DNA of 64,000 nucleotides, from positions 1 through 64,000 of the forward strand of contig DAIDGW010000029.1 of the NCBI GenBank assembly GCA_027452245.1, read 5' to 3'. Below are positions 26,857 to 36,083 of this stretch, in pieces. The translations under genes and the position numbers were made by a program. Source of the stretch: Acidobacteriaceae bacterium (GTDB lineage: Bacteria; Acidobacteriota; Terriglobia; Terriglobales; Acidobacteriaceae). A model generated the notes under the pieces. It had not been told where the DNA came from and searched no databases. It was given only the letters and a program-made list of their open reading frames with translations. How positions within the stretch are numbered: position 1 is the stretch's first letter; each line of letters opens with the position of its first letter.

Positions 26857-27417
26857 TTATTCCGAACTACTGCTGCCCTTCTGGTGTGCGGTCAGCTTCT
26901 TGTGCTTCGCCGCATCTTCCTGGTCGGCAAGCAACTGGCGATGGTCCTTGACCGAGCTATCCACCGTATCGAGAGCGTTGGTCAAAATGAATTGGTACTG
27001 GTTCGACTCCTGGAGCGACACGCCGGCAGCATCCTTCAAGGCTCTCAACTTGGCCTGAAATTCATCGTCGGCTTCAATCACCAGCTTCAGGGGCTTGCGG
27101 ATGTCGTCTCGCCGGTCAATATAGGTATCAAGGTTGTCGTTAAGCTCGTCGTAAATCAAAAGAAAATCATCCAGCAAATCATGTGTCTGCTGGGCTCGGT
27201 CTTTGGTCTTGGGATCACTTCTCATCTGCTCAAGCTTTACCAATCTCTCCCTGGCGAATTGCACATAAAGCGGAATCCGCTGTCCCGGTTCCCAACTCGC
27301 ATCGCGGATCTTATCGATCTCCGGCTGAGTCAGCGGATCGCGTTGTCTTTGGGCCCAAGTCGCCGTCACGAACAGTGTGAGCAGGCAGATGCCGATTCCA
27401 ATATTGCGCAGGTTCAT
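26857..27417 (-). CDS. Exported helical protein of unknown function
   Basis: 186 residues with a signal peptide (IGIGICLLTLFVTATWA) and a mature part that is almost entirely charged helix, likely coiled coil (RDPLTQPEIDKIRDASWEPGQRIPLYVQFARERLVKLEQM; later DDEFQAKLRALKD). Its first four bases overlap the stop of the preceding gene (ATGA), so it is coupled to it. Third gene of a secreted trio that includes a TPR protein. No recognised domain. Confidence 0.75.
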   Translation of the reverse strand: MNLRNIGIGICLLTLFVTATWAQRQRDPLTQPEIDKIRDASWEPGQRIPLYVQFARERLVKLEQMRSDPKTKDRAQQTHDLLDDFLLIYDELNDNLDTYIDRRDDIRKPLKLVIEADDEFQAKLRALKDAAGVSLQESNQYQFILTNALDTVDSSVKDHRQLLADQEDAAKHKKLTAHQKGSSSSE

Positions 27418-27893
27418 TCGTTATCAGCTCTCGCTTTCGGAAACATCGCTCCTAGCAGATCGTCGCGTACACTTTGCAGGCGGTTCAGTGCATTCTGCAG
27501 CGTCGCCTGGTCCTCGTGCGCCACCACGTGTTTCAGGTCGCTGAGTTTCCGCGCCATTCGTCGAATGGCAATCTCAGTCTGCTTTTCGCGCTTGTGCGAC
27601 TGCAGGGAGTAATCCTTCGCCATTTCCGAGAAGGTTACTACATCGCTCAGAGCTGATTGCGCATTTTGAATATCGGCCGCCGCGTAGAGCTTGTCATAGC
27701 TCGCCAACTGGCGTTCAGCAATTTCAATGCAGAGTTGCGGTCGATGCGGGATCTCGGTCGCCATCACGCGCGACTTCAGTTCGGTAATCGTTTGCGCCTG
27801 GGCCAGCAGGGTGTGACTGGGCAAAACGAACATTACGCCGAGCATTGCTGGCAGGAATACCGTTCGCAGGACGGACTTTTGTAATTCGCACAT
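27414..27893 (-). CDS. Exported helical protein of unknown function
   Basis: 159 residues with a signal peptide (TVFLPAMLGVMFVLPSHTLLAQ) and a helical mature part (TITELKSRVMATEIPHRPQLCIEIAERQLASYDKLYAAAD; RRMARKLSDLKHVVAHEDQATLQNAL). Similar in architecture to the next gene downstream, with which it overlaps by 4 bases. It starts 13 bases after the TPR gene. The three form one transcription unit. Function unknown. Confidence 0.75.
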   Translation of the reverse strand: MCELQKSVLRTVFLPAMLGVMFVLPSHTLLAQAQTITELKSRVMATEIPHRPQLCIEIAERQLASYDKLYAAADIQNAQSALSDVVTFSEMAKDYSLQSHKREKQTEIAIRRMARKLSDLKHVVAHEDQATLQNALNRLQSVRDDLLGAMFPKARADNE

Positions 27894-27906
27894 CGCAGAG
27901 CCCCAC

Positions 27907-29295
27907 TTACTTCTTTGGCTCGATCGTAATCAGTCGGTGTTGCGCTTGCCACTCCTGATCAGGGAACTTGCCATCAGCCGTCTTTAGAAACAGATGATAA
28001 TTCAACGCGGCCTGCTTGTAATCACGAAGATGATCAAAGGCTGAAGCCCGCAGAAAATAAGTAATCGGGATTTCCGGCAGAAACTTGGCCCGCACATCCA
28101 GGGCCTTCAAGACCAGGGGATATTCCTTGTTTTCACCGGCCGCGAAAGCAAGATCCCCATAGGCTTCACCCAGATCTGGCTTCAGCTTGACTGCAATCAA
28201 CAACTCCTGCTGCGCTTCGGGATACTTCTTCTCCCGCAAGAGCGTTCTACCGAGCAATTGATGCAAATTGCCGTCATTAGGATGGGCGGAAAGCAGCCGC
28301 CGGTACGCAATTTCGGCCAGGTCGTAATTTCCCGTGGAGGTGTAAACCTCCGCCAGGTCCCTCTGCACCGACATATCGTCCGGAGCGAGTTGGGCTCCCG
28401 CCTTCAACTCATTCATCGCCTCGTCATTCTTGCCTTCCGCGGCCAGAACCCGCCCCAACTGGACGTGAGCCGCCGCATCCTGCGGAATTTTGGCTACCAG
28501 CAACCGTAGATATTGTTCCGCTTCCGGAAAACGGTGACCTCGCATGTAAATATTGGCCAGCCCGGTCAGGGCATCCGCTGACGGATCCAGCGCGTAAGCC
28601 TGTTTGTACTCCTGCTCGGCATCCGCATATTTGTTCTCGTCTTCCAGCAATCGCCCCGCAATGAGGTGCGGTTCGGGATCAGTTGCCACCAGCGCGGATG
28701 CCTGGCGGCAGGCATTCAGCGCATCCTCCGGTTTCGACTTCTGCAGGATTTCCGCCAATGAAAGCCACGCCCGCTCCTGACCCTCGGCAACGTGGGCTGT
28801 GGGCTTCAGTTGGGTAGCCGCCCGCAGATACTGCTCCGCATCTGGCTGCCCCGTCTTCGCAAGCTGCAATCCCAAATTCAGGTTCGGCTCAAACGCACTT
28901 GGTTTCGCAGCCACCGATTTTCGGTAGGCCGCAATCGAATCCTCGGTTTTGCCCAACGCATTGAGCGTGAAACCCAGATCAAACCACGCCGCGTAGTTCG
29001 ACGGTGTGCGATCTACAACTTTTTGCAGCAGCGGCGCAGCTTCGGCGTAGTCCTTCTTTTCAATTAAGGATTCAGCACGAGTCAGATCGGGATCGGGCGG
29101 CTCTTCTTCTTCGATTCGGACATGATGAACCGTACGGTGCGAGCTGGAACTGCCTGTTTTCGATTCTGAATCCTGGCTCGTGGCGGCGGACGGACTCTGT
29201 TGACCCGAATTTTGCCGGATCTCCGTCGTCCGCGCATGCAGCGGCACCCCGACGAGAAGGAAAAGGAAAATCGGAAGATATTTACGACAGTTCAT
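27907..29295 (-). CDS. Exported TPR-repeat protein
   Basis: About 462 residues. A signal peptide (YLPIFLFLLVGVPLHA) and a Ser/Gln-rich linker are followed by about ten tetratricopeptide repeats starting at DLTRAESLIEKKDYAEAAPLLQKVV. It is probably a periplasmic protein-binding scaffold. The ATG at 29295 overlaps the uvrA stop by 14 bases; an earlier ATG (29316) would overlap it more. It heads the trio of exported helical proteins, which suggests a complex of the three (inference). Confidence 0.88.
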   Translation of the reverse strand: MNCRKYLPIFLFLLVGVPLHARTTEIRQNSGQQSPSAATSQDSESKTGSSSSHRTVHHVRIEEEEPPDPDLTRAESLIEKKDYAEAAPLLQKVVDRTPSNYAAWFDLGFTLNALGKTEDSIAAYRKSVAAKPSAFEPNLNLGLQLAKTGQPDAEQYLRAATQLKPTAHVAEGQERAWLSLAEILQKSKPEDALNACRQASALVATDPEPHLIAGRLLEDENKYADAEQEYKQAYALDPSADALTGLANIYMRGHRFPEAEQYLRLLVAKIPQDAAAHVQLGRVLAAEGKNDEAMNELKAGAQLAPDDMSVQRDLAEVYTSTGNYDLAEIAYRRLLSAHPNDGNLHQLLGRTLLREKKYPEAQQELLIAVKLKPDLGEAYGDLAFAAGENKEYPLVLKALDVRAKFLPEIPITYFLRASAFDHLRDYKQAALNYHLFLKTADGKFPDQEWQAQHRLITIEPKK

Positions 29296-32227
29296 GTCGT
29301 GCAGCGCCATTCCCATTCAGGATACGAGCAAGATATTGTCCTGTATAGGATCCCGGCAGCTTGGCGATGCTTTCCGGAGGCCCCGCTCCGACCACTTGCC
29401 CGCCGCGTGCTCCGCCTTCCGGCCCGAGATCAATCACCCAGTCTGCCGTCTTGATGACTTCAAGATTATGCTCGATGACCACAATCGATCCCCCGGCGTC
29501 GATCAGCCGCCGGAAGGCAGCCAGCAGTTTGCTCACATCGTCGAAATGCAACCCGGTCGTGGGTTCGTCAAAAATGTAGAGCAGGCGATTGCCGCTGCGG
29601 GCAGGGCTGCGTCCCGTGCGTAGTGCCTCCCGCGTCGCGGGCTGAAGATGCGCCGCCAGCTTCATGCGCTGGGCTTCGCCCCCGGAAAGTGTTGTTGCCG
29701 ATTGCCCCAGCCGCAGATACCCCAGCCCAACCTCTTCCAGGCTGCGCAGTTTCTCCGTGACTTTTGGCGCTTCCGCAAAGAACTTCAAGGCTTCCTTCAC
29801 CGTGAGGTTCAGCACTTCGTGGATGTTTTTGCCGTGATACCGCACTTCCAGAACCTGCGGCTTGTACCGCGTCCCTTTGCATTCCTCGCAGATCAATTCC
29901 ACATCCGCCAGGAATTGCATTTCGACCGTGACCGTTCCGTCTCCCTGGCAGACCTCGCACCGCCCGCCCGGAATATTGAAAGAAAAATGTCCTGAGGTGA
30001 AGCCGCGCTTTTTGGCCTCGGGAAGGGAAGCAAATAGCTCACGGATCGCGTCGAATGCCTTGATGTACGTTACCGGATTCGATCGCGGCGTACGCCCAAT
30101 CGGAGATTGGTCCACCAGCACAACTTCATCAATGTACTGATCGCCCTCCAGACCAGTCCAGGTCGCATTCACGCCCGACGACGATGCGCCATTGCTCGGT
30201 TGTTTTTTTGCCTGTGCCAAAGCCTGATACAACACCTGGTGCAGCAGTGTTGATTTACCCGAACCCGACACGCCCGTGATCGCCACCAGCATCTTCAAGG
30301 GAATACTGATGTCGATACCCTTCAGGTTATTTGCCCGCGCACCCCGAATTTTGATCTGCTGAGGTCCGGGCTTGCGCCGGGTGGCTGGTGGTTGGATTCG
30401 TAAATCCGAACTCAGATATCTTCCTGTAAGCGACGCTGGATTGTGCCGAATTTCCTCCAGTGTCCCGGCCGCGATCACTCTCCCGCCGTTTTCCCCGGCG
30501 CCTGGGCCAAGGTCGAGAATGCGATCGGCGGCGCTCATGATATCGGGATCGTGCTCAACCACCAGGATCGTATTTCCGAGATTCTTCAAATCCTGAAGGA
30601 TATTGACCAGCTTGTGCGTATCTCGTGTGTGCAGCCCGATGGAAGGTTCATCAAGCACATATAACGTGCCTACCAGGCGCGATCCGAGCGACGTCGCCAG
30701 CTGAATGCGTTGCGCTTCTCCCCCCGAAAGCGTGGATGACAAGCGGTCCAGCGTCAGATATTCAAGTCCTACTTCATTCAGGAAGCGCAGCCGCTCGCGA
30801 ATTTCCTGCAGCAGTTTGTCGGCGATTTCCGCCTCTTCTGCGCTCAGCTGAACCTGGCCGAAAAATTTCGCGGCATCTTCTACCGTCATTGCGCAGACTT
30901 CGCAGATGTTCTTGCCGTTGATCTTCACCTGCCGCGCTTCCAGCCGCAATCGGCTCCCGTGGCAAGCCGGGCAGAGCGAATACCCGCGGTAACGGCTCAG
31001 AAAGACACGTACATGCAACTTGTACTTCTTACGTTCAAGATATTGAAAGAAGCCTCGTACGCCCAGGAAACGTCCGTCGCCGTCGAGGATTCTTTCCCGC
31101 TGATCGGGATCCAGTTCATTCCATGGCACATCCAGGGGAATGCTGGTTTGCTTGGCGTAGCGCTTCAAATCGGCGAACAGCGAGCGGTATTTCGGTTTCG
31201 TCCATGGTTCGATTGGTCCTTCGGCCAAAGTCTTGCTTGGATCCGGAATAACCAGCCCCAGGTCGAAATCAATCGTGTTTCCAAACCCCTGGCATCGCGG
31301 GCAGGCGCCATAAGGATTGTTAAACGAGAACAGGCGTGGCTCGGGCTCTTCGTACTTCAAATTGCAGTTCTTGCACTCAAACCGCTGCGAGAACCGCAAT
31401 TGCTGCTCTGCCCGCCCTTCTTGTGAAGGAATCTCAAAGATTACTTCGCCGGCCTCGCGGTATGCCGTTTCGATCGCGTCTACAATGCGCGACCGATTCT
31501 CCCGAGACACACTCAACCGGTCCACCAGCAGAAACACCGGCTGGCTGAAATTTATGTCGAGCAGCGACTCTGGTGTGGAGAACTCATATATTCGTCCCGC
31601 CTGATAAAGCCGGTTGAACCCAGCCTTGCGCAGATCGAAAAGCCGCGTCTTCAACTGCTCGGAAATCTGTTTCGGGGATGCATCCCCAGACTTTGTCGCT
31701 GAACTGCGCCTCTTACCCTTTGCTTTGGCGTTGTCGGGTGCTGCAGAAGCCTGGTCGCCCAATGGAAACAGCGCCTGCAGGCGAGTCTCAGAACCAAGAG
31801 CCAGGATGTTATCCGCCACCTCGTCGACCGTATCTTTTTTCACCTCCTGCCCGCAGTTCGAGCAGTAAGTTCGTCCCACCCGGGCGAAAAGCAGGCGAAG
31901 ATAATCGAAGATTTCAGTCGCCGTGGCCACCGTCGATCGGGGATTCCGGGTGGTGTTCTTCTGCCGGATTGCGACCGCTGGCGCAATTCCGTCAATGAGA
32001 TCCGCGTCCGGCTTCTCAATTCGCTCCAGGAATTGCCGCGCATATGCCGAAAGCGATTCGACGTACCGCCGCTGCCCCTCGGCATAAATCGTGTCGAAGG
32101 CGAGCGACGATTTGCCTGACCCCGAGACGCCGGTCACCACCGTCAAAGTATTGTGGGGAATCTCAAAATCGATGTTTTTGAGATTGTGAACCCGGGCCCC
32201 GCGTACAACAATGCTTTCCGTGGACAT
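29282..32227 (-). CDS. uvrA: UvrABC excinuclease subunit A
   Basis: 981 residues, the DNA damage-recognition ATPase of nucleotide excision repair. Two ABC cassettes are present: N-terminal Walker [27 protein letters not shown] and signature [16 protein letters not shown]-terminal Walker [16 protein letters not shown] and signature [17 protein letters not shown]. Zinc-finger cysteines ([25 protein letters not shown]...CEECKGTRY) are intact. Length is normal, with no visible lesion. It is followed by an overlapping secreted-TPR gene. Confidence 0.98.
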   Translation of the reverse strand: MSTESIVVRGARVHNLKNIDFEIPHNTLTVVTGVSGSGKSSLAFDTIYAEGQRRYVESLSAYARQFLERIEKPDADLIDGIAPAVAIRQKNTTRNPRSTVATATEIFDYLRLLFARVGRTYCSNCGQEVKKDTVDEVADNILALGSETRLQALFPLGDQASAAPDNAKAKGKRRSSATKSGDASPKQISEQLKTRLFDLRKAGFNRLYQAGRIYEFSTPESLLDINFSQPVFLLVDRLSVSRENRSRIVDAIETAYREAGEVIFEIPSQEGRAEQQLRFSQRFECKNCNLKYEEPEPRLFSFNNPYGACPRCQGFGNTIDFDLGLVIPDPSKTLAEGPIEPWTKPKYRSLFADLKRYAKQTSIPLDVPWNELDPDQRERILDGDGRFLGVRGFFQYLERKKYKLHVRVFLSRYRGYSLCPACHGSRLRLEARQVKINGKNICEVCAMTVEDAAKFFGQVQLSAEEAEIADKLLQEIRERLRFLNEVGLEYLTLDRLSSTLSGGEAQRIQLATSLGSRLVGTLYVLDEPSIGLHTRDTHKLVNILQDLKNLGNTILVVEHDPDIMSAADRILDLGPGAGENGGRVIAAGTLEEIRHNPASLTGRYLSSDLRIQPPATRRKPGPQQIKIRGARANNLKGIDISIPLKMLVAITGVSGSGKSTLLHQVLYQALAQAKKQPSNGASSSGVNATWTGLEGDQYIDEVVLVDQSPIGRTPRSNPVTYIKAFDAIRELFASLPEAKKRGFTSGHFSFNIPGGRCEVCQGDGTVTVEMQFLADVELICEECKGTRYKPQVLEVRYHGKNIHEVLNLTVKEALKFFAEAPKVTEKLRSLEEVGLGYLRLGQSATTLSGGEAQRMKLAAHLQPATREALRTGRSPARSGNRLLYIFDEPTTGLHFDDVSKLLAAFRRLIDAGGSIVVIEHNLEVIKTADWVIDLGPEGGARGGQVVGAGPPESIAKLPGSYTGQYLARILNGNGAARHELS

Positions 32228-32361
32228 CTGCAGTCAGAGTGCTACCCCGGCAGCCATGATTTGCGAGAGAACTCACCCAAGGGAGTCCGAGACGGCCGCC
32301 GAATCTTTCTATTATAAAGCAGCTCTGTGGAATGACTGCTCCGTCTGCCTGCGCTTCGTGA

Positions 32362-32820
32362 TCAGGGTTGTGCCTTTATCGTTTCGACGTGGATCAGATT
32401 GCTGTGCGGGTCGCGTTTTCCTGTAACTTTCACGGCTTTTCCCATGAAGCGCTTGACCTTAGAGGCATCGTCGATCTCGTAGACATCTTTTGTTACCGCG
32501 TTCTGCAGTACGATTTTTCCGTTCTCCCGTACGATGCGGCCGCTGTATTCCCGCTGTGGCGTTTGCGTTTCGGCTGTAGGCATGGTGGGCTCATTGCCGT
32601 GCCTTGGGATTGCGTTCACGGCGGGCTCCGGAGGTGCCACCGACGGATTTTGCGCTCCCTGAGTGCTGGGAGGAGTCGCTGGCTGAGGGGATGCCGTCGA
32701 TGCTGGTGCCTGGATATTTGTTTGTTGTGCGTTCGACGTCGATGTCAAAACGATCGCGACCCACACCACAAGAGCGGCTGCAATTACCCGAATCATGAAA
32801 TTCCTCGTGAAGTTCTTCAT
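32362..32820 (-). CDS. Exported DUF5818-like protein
   Basis: 152 residues. A signal peptide (VIAAALVVWVAIVLTSTSNAQ), a Pro/Ala/Ser/Gln-rich low-complexity linker of about 60 residues, and a C-terminal small beta-barrel: YSGRIVRENGKIVLQNAVTKDVYEIDDASKVKRFMGKAVKVTGKRD...IHVETIKA. That pattern is the DUF5818 domain, common in acidobacterial secreted proteins. Function unknown. Upstream of uvrA in the same direction, with a gap of 134 bases. Confidence 0.82.
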   Translation of the reverse strand: MKNFTRNFMIRVIAAALVVWVAIVLTSTSNAQQTNIQAPASTASPQPATPPSTQGAQNPSVAPPEPAVNAIPRHGNEPTMPTAETQTPQREYSGRIVRENGKIVLQNAVTKDVYEIDDASKVKRFMGKAVKVTGKRDPHSNLIHVETIKAQP

Positions 32821-33072
32821 GGTCGTACCATCCTGAGGACTCAGGCGTGTGGTGCGGGAAGGGCAGACAAGGTTGTGCAGCTGGCCTTGAATCTACATCT
32901 TTCACATTAATGCCGGGATTCCCAGGAAACCCGTGATTACAGTGTTCACCCGAGTTTCAACAAGCGGAAATTTCGATAAGTTAAATAGACCGCAGGGTAT
33001 GTGCCCCCGGTTTGGGCCTCACGCGTTTCTACTTCGGGTTTGTTCCCAATTTCGTCTCACACTAGTTGAATT

Positions 33073-33615
33073 ATGGCAGTGAATGCACCCGCCGCTTACG
33101 GATTGTTCTCGCAGGAAACTGCGTTGCAGGATGTGGTGCGTGCGCTGAATCAGGCAGGCTTCGCCAATCGCGACATCTGCCTGATGCTCGCCCCAAGTCA
33201 TCCCATCGCCTCGGTGGTCCGCGATGCGACTCTGTTCAATAATGAGCGAGCGGTCAACCGGGCTATTGCTAATACGATCGGATGGCTTTCAGAATTTGGT
33301 GCGGTGCTGATTCCCCGCGTGGGATTCTTCATCCGATCCCAGGCGTACTTTCATGCCCTGGTCGCCTCCGACGAAGCCTCTTCATTCTGCGGCAATGCGT
33401 GTGCCCTGATCGGACTGGGATTTTCCAGAGAAGCGGCAGAAAAATACGCCAGCCACCTCAGCAAACTCGGAGTAATGATTTACGTCTCCTGTTCGGAAGG
33501 CACCGCGACTCGAACCGCCTCAGAGCTGCTGCGCAGCAGCGGAGCGCAGGAATCAGCCACCATCCTGGCTGCCATTCCTTCCGGAAAGAGCACTGGCGTC
33601 GCAGCCGTCGCCTAG
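33073..33615 (+). CDS. General-stress-like (YflT/17M fold) cytosolic protein
   Basis: 180 residues beginning AAYGLFSQETALQDVVRALNQAGFANRDICLMLAP, reminiscent of the general stress protein 17M / YflT domain. The central part is more hydrophobic (IANTIGWLSEFGAVLIPRVGFFI) and the C-terminal half has another alpha/beta segment (GFSREAAEKYASHLSKLGVMIYVSCSEGT). No catalytic motif is evident. Transcribed alone. The domain call is by pattern only. Confidence 0.65.
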   Translation: MAVNAPAAYGLFSQETALQDVVRALNQAGFANRDICLMLAPSHPIASVVRDATLFNNERAVNRAIANTIGWLSEFGAVLIPRVGFFIRSQAYFHALVASDEASSFCGNACALIGLGFSREAAEKYASHLSKLGVMIYVSCSEGTATRTASELLRSSGAQESATILAAIPSGKSTGVAAVA

Positions 33616-33682
33616 ATCCCGATCACACCTAAAATAAAAGGCCCGTTCTCATTTTTTTTCTAATTGCCAGGCGGATTTCGAG

Positions 33683-34417
33683 CTATTTGCCGATGGCCAG
33701 CAGAAAGAACACGTAGACCCAGAGGATCGCCATAAAATGCCAGTACCACGAAGTCACTTCCAGGAGAATGCGTCGCGCTTCGATCGGACGCTTCTTGACC
33801 GTTCCCACTTGCACAAATAATAGGGCGACGATCCCTCCCGCAAGATGCAGTCCGTGAATCGCAGTCAGCAGATAAACGAACGAACTGTACGGATTGGTGT
33901 TCAGGTAGAACCCGCCATGCTGCAACTGCCTCCATGCCATCCATTGGCCTAGCAGGAAACCAAACCCGAGTACGACCGTCGCTCCCAGCCAGGGGAAGCT
34001 ACTTTCTTCCTCCAGCGCAATTCCCGGGATTGAGCGTACCGGCGCCAGGGCCGATTGCATTGCGAGATGCCTGCGGGCGCGCTCCATGGTGGAACTGCTG
34101 AGCAACAGCAAAAATGTATTGAATCCAAGCAGAGCCCACGGCAGATTCACCACTCCCCAGGTTCGTACATACTCTGTAGTCGGATTTGTCGGGGTATCAG
34201 CCGCTTTGCGGAAAACGTAGACGCCGGTCAGCGACATGAACATCATCGTGACCGCGACCATCGTGCAGATCAGGCCCAGGCGTGCGCGATGTAAGCGCGC
34301 ACTGTAATTTGGCCCTTGTCCACTGTGCCCTTCGTCCCCGCCTCCTGTTGGCGGGACAGGCGGTTCGCCGCCGTGGCCTGTATGGTCTACCGGGGTGGTG
34401 GGCATTCGCGTTGCCAT
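33683..34417 (-). CDS. ctaE: Cytochrome c oxidase subunit III
   Basis: 244 residues. A hydrophilic His/Gly-rich leader of about 45 residues precedes five hydrophobic helices with subunit III signatures: TWGVVNLPWALLGFNTFLLLLSSSTMERARR, NPYSSFVYLLTAIHGLHLAGGIVALL, TSWYWHFMAILWVYVFFLL. It stabilises heme-copper oxidases. Catalytic subunits I and II are not adjacent; heme A synthase and DUF420 genes lie about 30 kb upstream, so oxidase genes appear dispersed. Confidence 0.9.
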   Translation of the reverse strand: MATRMPTTPVDHTGHGGEPPVPPTGGGDEGHSGQGPNYSARLHRARLGLICTMVAVTMMFMSLTGVYVFRKAADTPTNPTTEYVRTWGVVNLPWALLGFNTFLLLLSSSTMERARRHLAMQSALAPVRSIPGIALEEESSFPWLGATVVLGFGFLLGQWMAWRQLQHGGFYLNTNPYSSFVYLLTAIHGLHLAGGIVALLFVQVGTVKKRPIEARRILLEVTSWYWHFMAILWVYVFFLLAIGK

Positions 34418-34635
34418 TAAAAATTTAGAGCATCAGGTTGCGGTTACAGTTGCCGGATCAGTTCGCTGCGCGCATGTATGACAGGCAGGGAAACGCCGTA
34501 TTGCTGAACAGGTCATCGCCCGGCAGGCATTATGGCTAGTTTTGCTGGTGCTTGTACCAGGAGCAATGGTGTTGGCACTGGACGTTAGCAGTCCTGCTCG
34601 CGCGTGATGCGATTCCCACTCTATCTATAGGCGGT

Positions 34636-35205
34636 CTAAATAGTGCCGATGCGTTGCCACACTCCCGGATAATTTATGACTAACCCCAGATCGTCCACAG
34701 TAATGTCGGCGGCGAAGCCGGTGTTGCTTCCGTAATGATAACTATCTTTTGTCAGCCGCGTGTAACGTTGCGAGAGTGGCTGCACAGCGAGCTCAGGAAA
34801 ATTTACCCAGGCAGCAATCACTGAGGCACTGCTGCCAATTTCCATTGCGAGCCGGCGGATCGGCAGGATGTTGGTGGCTGGAGTCATGGCAAGATCCACA
34901 TCCAGGCATCCGGTCAGCATGGGCAGGTCCTGACCGGAACTCTTCCACTGGCCGCGCACTTCCGAACTGAGACGGAGCGACTTCGTATCACTTCCAATTG
35001 TTCTCTGCACGTCCACGCGGTGGGTCAGCCAATTCTCATCGCAGTGGATTTCATAGTTCGCCGTCACTGGGCGCTGATCCTTCAACACCCCGATGACCGT
35101 GCCCTTCAATAACCAACCTTCGGGTGTCTGCCACAGGGAACAGTAATCGCTGCCATCCAAAACCAGATTCTTCCAGACTACGGTTCGCTTCAGATCATCT
35201 GCCAT
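34636..35205 (-). CDS. Glycolipid-binding-like protein (PF06475 type)
   Basis: About 189 residues of the putative glycolipid-binding family, a beta-barrel: RTVVWKNLVLDGSDYCSLWQTPEGWLLKGTVIGV then ANYEIHCDENWLTHRVDVQRTIGSD, LTGCLDVDLAMTPATNILPIRRL and a late QRYTRL. The frame extends 25 codons upstream; the ATG at 35205 with GGAAAG before it is preferred. Divergent from the thioesterase gene. Substrate unknown. Confidence 0.85.
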   Translation of the reverse strand: MADDLKRTVVWKNLVLDGSDYCSLWQTPEGWLLKGTVIGVLKDQRPVTANYEIHCDENWLTHRVDVQRTIGSDTKSLRLSSEVRGQWKSSGQDLPMLTGCLDVDLAMTPATNILPIRRLAMEIGSSASVIAAWVNFPELAVQPLSQRYTRLTKDSYHYGSNTGFAADITVDDLGLVINYPGVWQRIGTI

Positions 35206-35407
35206 GTTGCGTCTTTCCTGCTCCCATGGTTCTGACGGATCGCCCAGCGACAGCCATCGGCGATTCCCGAGCCCAAACAATTCTGAAACGGATATGTATA
35301 CAGGAATTTACGCCAACGAAGAAAGTTTTGCATGCGCACGCGGACAAAGCCGCACCTGGCTATTTGTCTGCCGCAGCATGGACTGTCCACAGGTTAGAAT
35401 CTTTCCC

Positions 35408-35875
35408 ATGCCTCGCAAGCCCCTTCATGGACACGAAACCAGCTACGCCAAGCTGCAGAAGAATTACTGTTTTGCCTGCGGGACCGCTAATCCCGACGGT
35501 ATGCGCCTGAAGTTCACGCTGGACGAAGAACGCCGCGTCGCTCTCTGCCGCTTCCGTCTCGGCAAACGCTACACCGGACCTCCCGGCCATTGCCACGGCG
35601 GCATCATCGCCACCATTCTCGACGACGCCATGGGCAAGGTAAACAAATTGAACCATGTCGTCGCCCTCACCCGCGAGATGACCGTCGAATATCTCAAGCC
35701 CGTGCCCCTGTACAAACCCCTCCTCGTCGAAGGACACGAAATCGAAATCCGCGGCAAGACCCACGTCAACATGGCGCAGATCGTGAACCAGAGCGGGGAA
35801 GTGCTGGCCCGCAGCAAAGGCATCTTCATCGCCATCGACCCTGAAAAAATGTTCGCCAAGTTCGTAGAGAGATAG
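35408..35875 (+). CDS. Hotdog-fold thioesterase (PaaI/THEM4-like)
   Basis: 155 residues. KNYCFACGTANPDGMRLKF opens the domain; YTGPPGHCHGGIIATILDDAMGKVNK carries the conserved H-G-G-x5-D active-site pattern of the acyl-CoA thioesterase family; LTREMTVEYLKPVPLYKPLLVEGHE follows. It hydrolyses an acyl-CoA of unknown kind. The ATG at 35408 gives the family N-terminus; the longer frame is the shadow of the upstream intergenic part. Confidence 0.9.
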   Translation: MPRKPLHGHETSYAKLQKNYCFACGTANPDGMRLKFTLDEERRVALCRFRLGKRYTGPPGHCHGGIIATILDDAMGKVNKLNHVVALTREMTVEYLKPVPLYKPLLVEGHEIEIRGKTHVNMAQIVNQSGEVLARSKGIFIAIDPEKMFAKFVER

Positions 35876-35982
35876 TTTCACTTCGCCAGCAAGGTTGCCG
35901 CTGGGACAACGAACGGCAACATCATCGGAATCGCCCGGATATTCGAGGCCGTGCACATACCAGCAAAGAAGATCCCAAGGTG

Positions 35983-35997
35983 CTTTACAATGTAAAG
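35983..35997. promoter_or_regulatory. Perfect 15-bp palindrome upstream of creD
   Basis: CTTTACA-A-TGTAAAG is a perfect inverted repeat with a one-base centre, about 86 bases before the creD start. TTTACA within it could serve as a -35 box, with TATATC (36006-36011) 16 bases further as a -10. A repressor or activator bound here would block or aid the polymerase. Regulator unknown. Confidence 0.6.
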
Positions 35998-36083
35998 TAG
36001 TTTGCTATATCATCCAATTTGCTCCCAACGACCTTTGTTTCTTGTGGTAATACGTTCGACTTTATTTGCTGACAGGAGGTGCC

